Source: an uncultured Oscillospiraceae bacterium (GTDB lineage: Bacteria; Bacillota; Clostridia; Oscillospirales; Acutalibacteraceae). From it: a stretch of 5,961 nt of DNA. Positions 5,473 through 5,961 of this stretch are shown piece by piece (positions within the stretch are counted from its first letter, which is position 1; each line of letters begins with the position of its first letter). The position numbers and the translations under genes are program-made. The DNA lies in contig CAJUPK010000067.1 of assembly GCA_910588415.1 (NCBI GenBank), forward strand, positions 1 to 5,961, given 5' to 3'. The notes beneath the pieces are model-generated. The model saw nothing but the letters and a program-made list of their open reading frames with translations. It was not told where the DNA came from and did not search any database.

Positions 5473-5777
5473 AGGCTGTTCACACAAAGGGGCCCCACAG
5501 GTCTTTGGGGGAGATTCTGCCTCTTGGGAGCCAGGCCGCATGGCCGCCCAGCTTACAAATCGGCCTTACTGAATCTTTAAGCGCGTTTCCTATAGGGCAC
5601 CGCTTCCGCTTGCCAACCGCTCCATGGGCGGCGTCTGGCCTGTTCGGAAGAACCGGAAGTATTGGTCCATGATTTATTCTTGCGCAGCCCGCCTGCGATC
5701 TTTGCAGGGTGCTGCCTCAAATTCATATCGAAAGGCGGAGCCGCTTTTACGGCCCGCTGTAGGAGTTAATTTCAGCT
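5473..5777 (+). other. Structured 305-base gap between tatD and the radical SAM gene
   Basis: No protein gene is supported here. No clear Rho-independent terminator follows tatD: CCCCA/TGGGG (5493-5510) lacks a T-run. GGCCG at 5534 and 5542 could each pair with CGGCC at 5561-5565. Further on, CGCAG/CTGCG and GCAG/CTGC hairpins and the 5731-5748 hairpin crowd the final 100 bases. TTGCAG and CATATC (5702-5729) with a 16-base gap are a poor promoter candidate. The RBS of the next gene is AGGAG (5761-5765). The gap could be a leader that controls the radical SAM gene. Confidence 0.5.
5731..5748 (+). promoter_or_regulatory. Hairpin just before the radical SAM ribosome binding site
   Basis: AAAGGCGG and CCGCTTTT pair over 8 bp, including one G-T pair, around a two-base AG turn. 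The hairpin ends 12 bases before the AGGAG ribosome binding site and runs into TTTTAC. It could be a weak intrinsic terminator or attenuator, or a structure that affects access to the ribosome binding site. Confidence 0.35.
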
Positions 5778-5961
5778 ATGGAAAACCAGAGTACCCAGCC
5801 CAGTCTTCTCTATGGGGCCAGCGCCGTCTACGAATACGGCGTCAATCTTTACATCAACATGACCAACCAATGCCCCAACCGCTGTGAGTTCTGTCTGCGG
5901 CAGAACAGCACGGGCAGTTTGTATGCCAACAGCCTGTGGTACAAGGGCGGCGAGCCGACCC
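5778..5961 (+). CDS. Radical SAM protein, TatD-associated (5' part only)
   Basis: Only the first 61 codons lie in the window; the gene continues past the right edge. The fragment has the radical SAM cluster motif Cys32-x3-Cys36-x2-Cys39 (TNQCPNRCEFC). It is followed by GGEPT (57-61), the stretch that in this superfamily contacts the SAM amino group. These motifs bind a 4Fe-4S cluster and cleave SAM to a 5'-deoxyadenosyl radical. The spot directly after tatD and the short N-terminus fit the family described as radical SAM, TatD family-associated, whose reaction is unknown. The ATG at 5778 follows AGGAG (5761-5765) by 12 bases, rather long spacing. A pyruvate-formate-lyase-activase-like or other radical SAM subfamily cannot be excluded from this fragment. 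Confidence 0.88.
   Translation, partial: MENQSTQPSLLYGASAVYEYGVNLYINMTNQCPNRCEFCLRQNSTGSLYANSLWYKGGEPT

Noticed and set aside
5702..5748. Possible T-box (AGGGTGctgCC resembles the start of the T-box consensus)
   Set aside because: The full GGGTGGnACCGCG core is missing, there is no specifier stem or strong terminator, and the downstream gene is not an amino-acid-related target.
5624..5887. 87-codon plus-strand frame ahead of the radical SAM gene
   Set aside because: It overlaps the radical SAM start in another frame, has no ribosome binding site, and shows no motif.

Overview
The window looks like chromosomal DNA from a GC-rich gut Firmicute of class Clostridia, probably Oscillospiraceae-like. 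This rests on strong AGGAGG-type ribosome binding sites, sigma-A type promoters, GC-rich codons in all main genes, clostridial-style variants in MutY and MetRS, and the pairing of tatD with a TatD-linked radical SAM gene. The genus is inference. No tRNA, rRNA, CRISPR array, transposase or phage gene was found.

Layout. Positions 1-602 have no convincing protein gene. They hold a good minus-strand promoter (212-240) followed by four perfect hairpins, a second cluster of hairpins (304-426), and the probable terminator of mutY (546-594). Positions 603-1625 (minus) encode the adenine DNA glycosylase MutY. Positions 1626-2128 are a divergent control region with a degenerate second copy of a repeat also seen at 14-68, a helically phased cluster of TTCCA/TGGAA boxes forming a long inverted repeat, and candidate back-to-back promoters. 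A near-consensus plus-strand promoter (2060-2088) then drives a 34-residue single-pass membrane peptide (2129-2233) and probably metG (2456-4444, methionyl-tRNA synthetase with a C-terminal tRNA-binding domain). After 203 bases comes tatD (4648-5472, metal-dependent nuclease family), and after another 305 bases the first 61 codons of a radical SAM protein (5778 to the window end).

How the genes fit together. metG followed by a TatD-family gene is an old Firmicute arrangement (metS-yabD in Bacillus subtilis), and a radical SAM protein beside TatD is a known family association of unknown function. MutY is a separate DNA-repair unit transcribed the other way. The coding genes are mostly ordinary housekeeping genes. 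The less explained material is between them: the hairpin-rich candidate RNA on the left, the dispersed repeat pair, the phased TTCCA array in the mutY leader, and the small membrane peptide ahead of metG.
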